Below, in pieces: positions 6,209-6,394 of a DNA stretch of 6,394 nucleotides. The stretch is from Lachnospiraceae bacterium (GTDB lineage Bacteria; Bacillota; Clostridia; Lachnospirales; Lachnospiraceae). The stretch lies in the NCBI GenBank assembly GCA_021204285.1, contig JAJPZP010000169.1:1-6394 (forward strand), in the 5' to 3' direction. The notes under the pieces are model-generated. The model worked only from the letters and a program-made list of their open reading frames with translations. It had not been told where the DNA came from and did no database searches. Numbering within the stretch: the first letter of the stretch is position 1; every line of letters begins with the position of its first letter. The position numbers and the translations under genes were made by a program.

Positions 6209-6394
6209 ATGATGAAAATGGAAGGCACGCAGGAACGTCCTCAGATCAAGGGTGCGCATAAGCTGGCGTTGATGAACCGGCGGACGGGCAGTATCACGGG
6301 CGTGTCCGACGTCATTTCCTTTGATATATCGGAAGTGCTGCTGGAAACGGACATGGGGATGCTGAAGATCACAGGAGCCGATCTGCATGTGAAT
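6209..6394 (+). CDS. yabP: Sporulation protein YabP (5' part, cut by window end)
   Basis: The first 62 codons of a YabP-family sporulation protein are present, and the frame is open to the last base. Family features include HKL-L-NR followed by a TGV-DV-SFD pattern (30-39), then EVLLET--GML-I-G--LHV (42-61). YabP is a small protein of spore formation, under sigma-E in Bacillus subtilis; its biochemical role is not established. Its placement after rqcP, usually followed by yabQ and divIC, supports the call. The first ATG (6209) lies 7 bases after GGGAGG (6196-6201); the in-frame ATGs at 6212 and 6218 are alternatives with longer spacing. The gene starts directly after the T-run of a terminator-like hairpin that includes its ribosome binding site. 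No clear promoter of its own was seen. Confidence 0.9.
   Translation, partial: MMKMEGTQERPQIKGAHKLALMNRRTGSITGVSDVISFDISEVLLETDMGMLKITGADLHVN

Overview
The window looks like a chromosomal segment of an endospore-forming, moderately GC-rich Firmicute, most likely a Lachnospiraceae/Clostridium cluster XIVa relative. The pointers are strong AGGAGG-type ribosome binding sites, sigma-A promoters, a CotS-family spore coat protein, and an HU - S4 protein (RqcP/YabO) - YabP string typical of sporulating clostridia. The taxonomic call is inference from gene content and style. All genes lie on the + strand. No tRNA, rRNA, mobile element, CRISPR array or long repeat was seen.

Layout: bases 1-53 are an upstream flank with no assignable gene. 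A sigma-A promoter (54-82) drives a very acidic PrsA/parvulin-like lipoprotein (111-1148). It is followed after 24 bases by nicotinate phosphoribosyltransferase (pncB, 1173-2633), and this pair ends at a strong intrinsic terminator (2640-2667). A CotS-like coat protein follows (best start 2746, end 3747). Next is an alpha-D-phosphohexomutase of the PgcA type (3771-5504), which may be co-transcribed and may also have its own weak promoter. A weak hairpin and a near-perfect sigma-A promoter (5542-5570) separate it from the hup operon: HU (5623-5895), the S4-domain ribosome quality-control factor rqcP/yabO (5912-6151), and the start of yabP (6209 onward, cut by the window end).

The genes cover extracytoplasmic protein folding, NAD salvage, the spore coat, sugar-phosphate interconversion for envelope precursors, nucleoid structure, rescue of stalled 50S subunits, and sporulation. 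The two most notable points are at the right end. First, rqcP has an in-frame TAG at codon 5 while the other 74 sense codons after it are intact and family-like. Second, a terminator-shaped hairpin pairs with the yabP Shine-Dalgarno sequence, and its U-run ends immediately before the yabP start codon. Two further proteins look like catalytically altered members of enzyme families: the parvulin-like lipoprotein lacks the expected histidines, and the CotS protein has HGE and NFE in place of kinase-type HGD and DFD/DFE. No wholly new multi-gene system was found.
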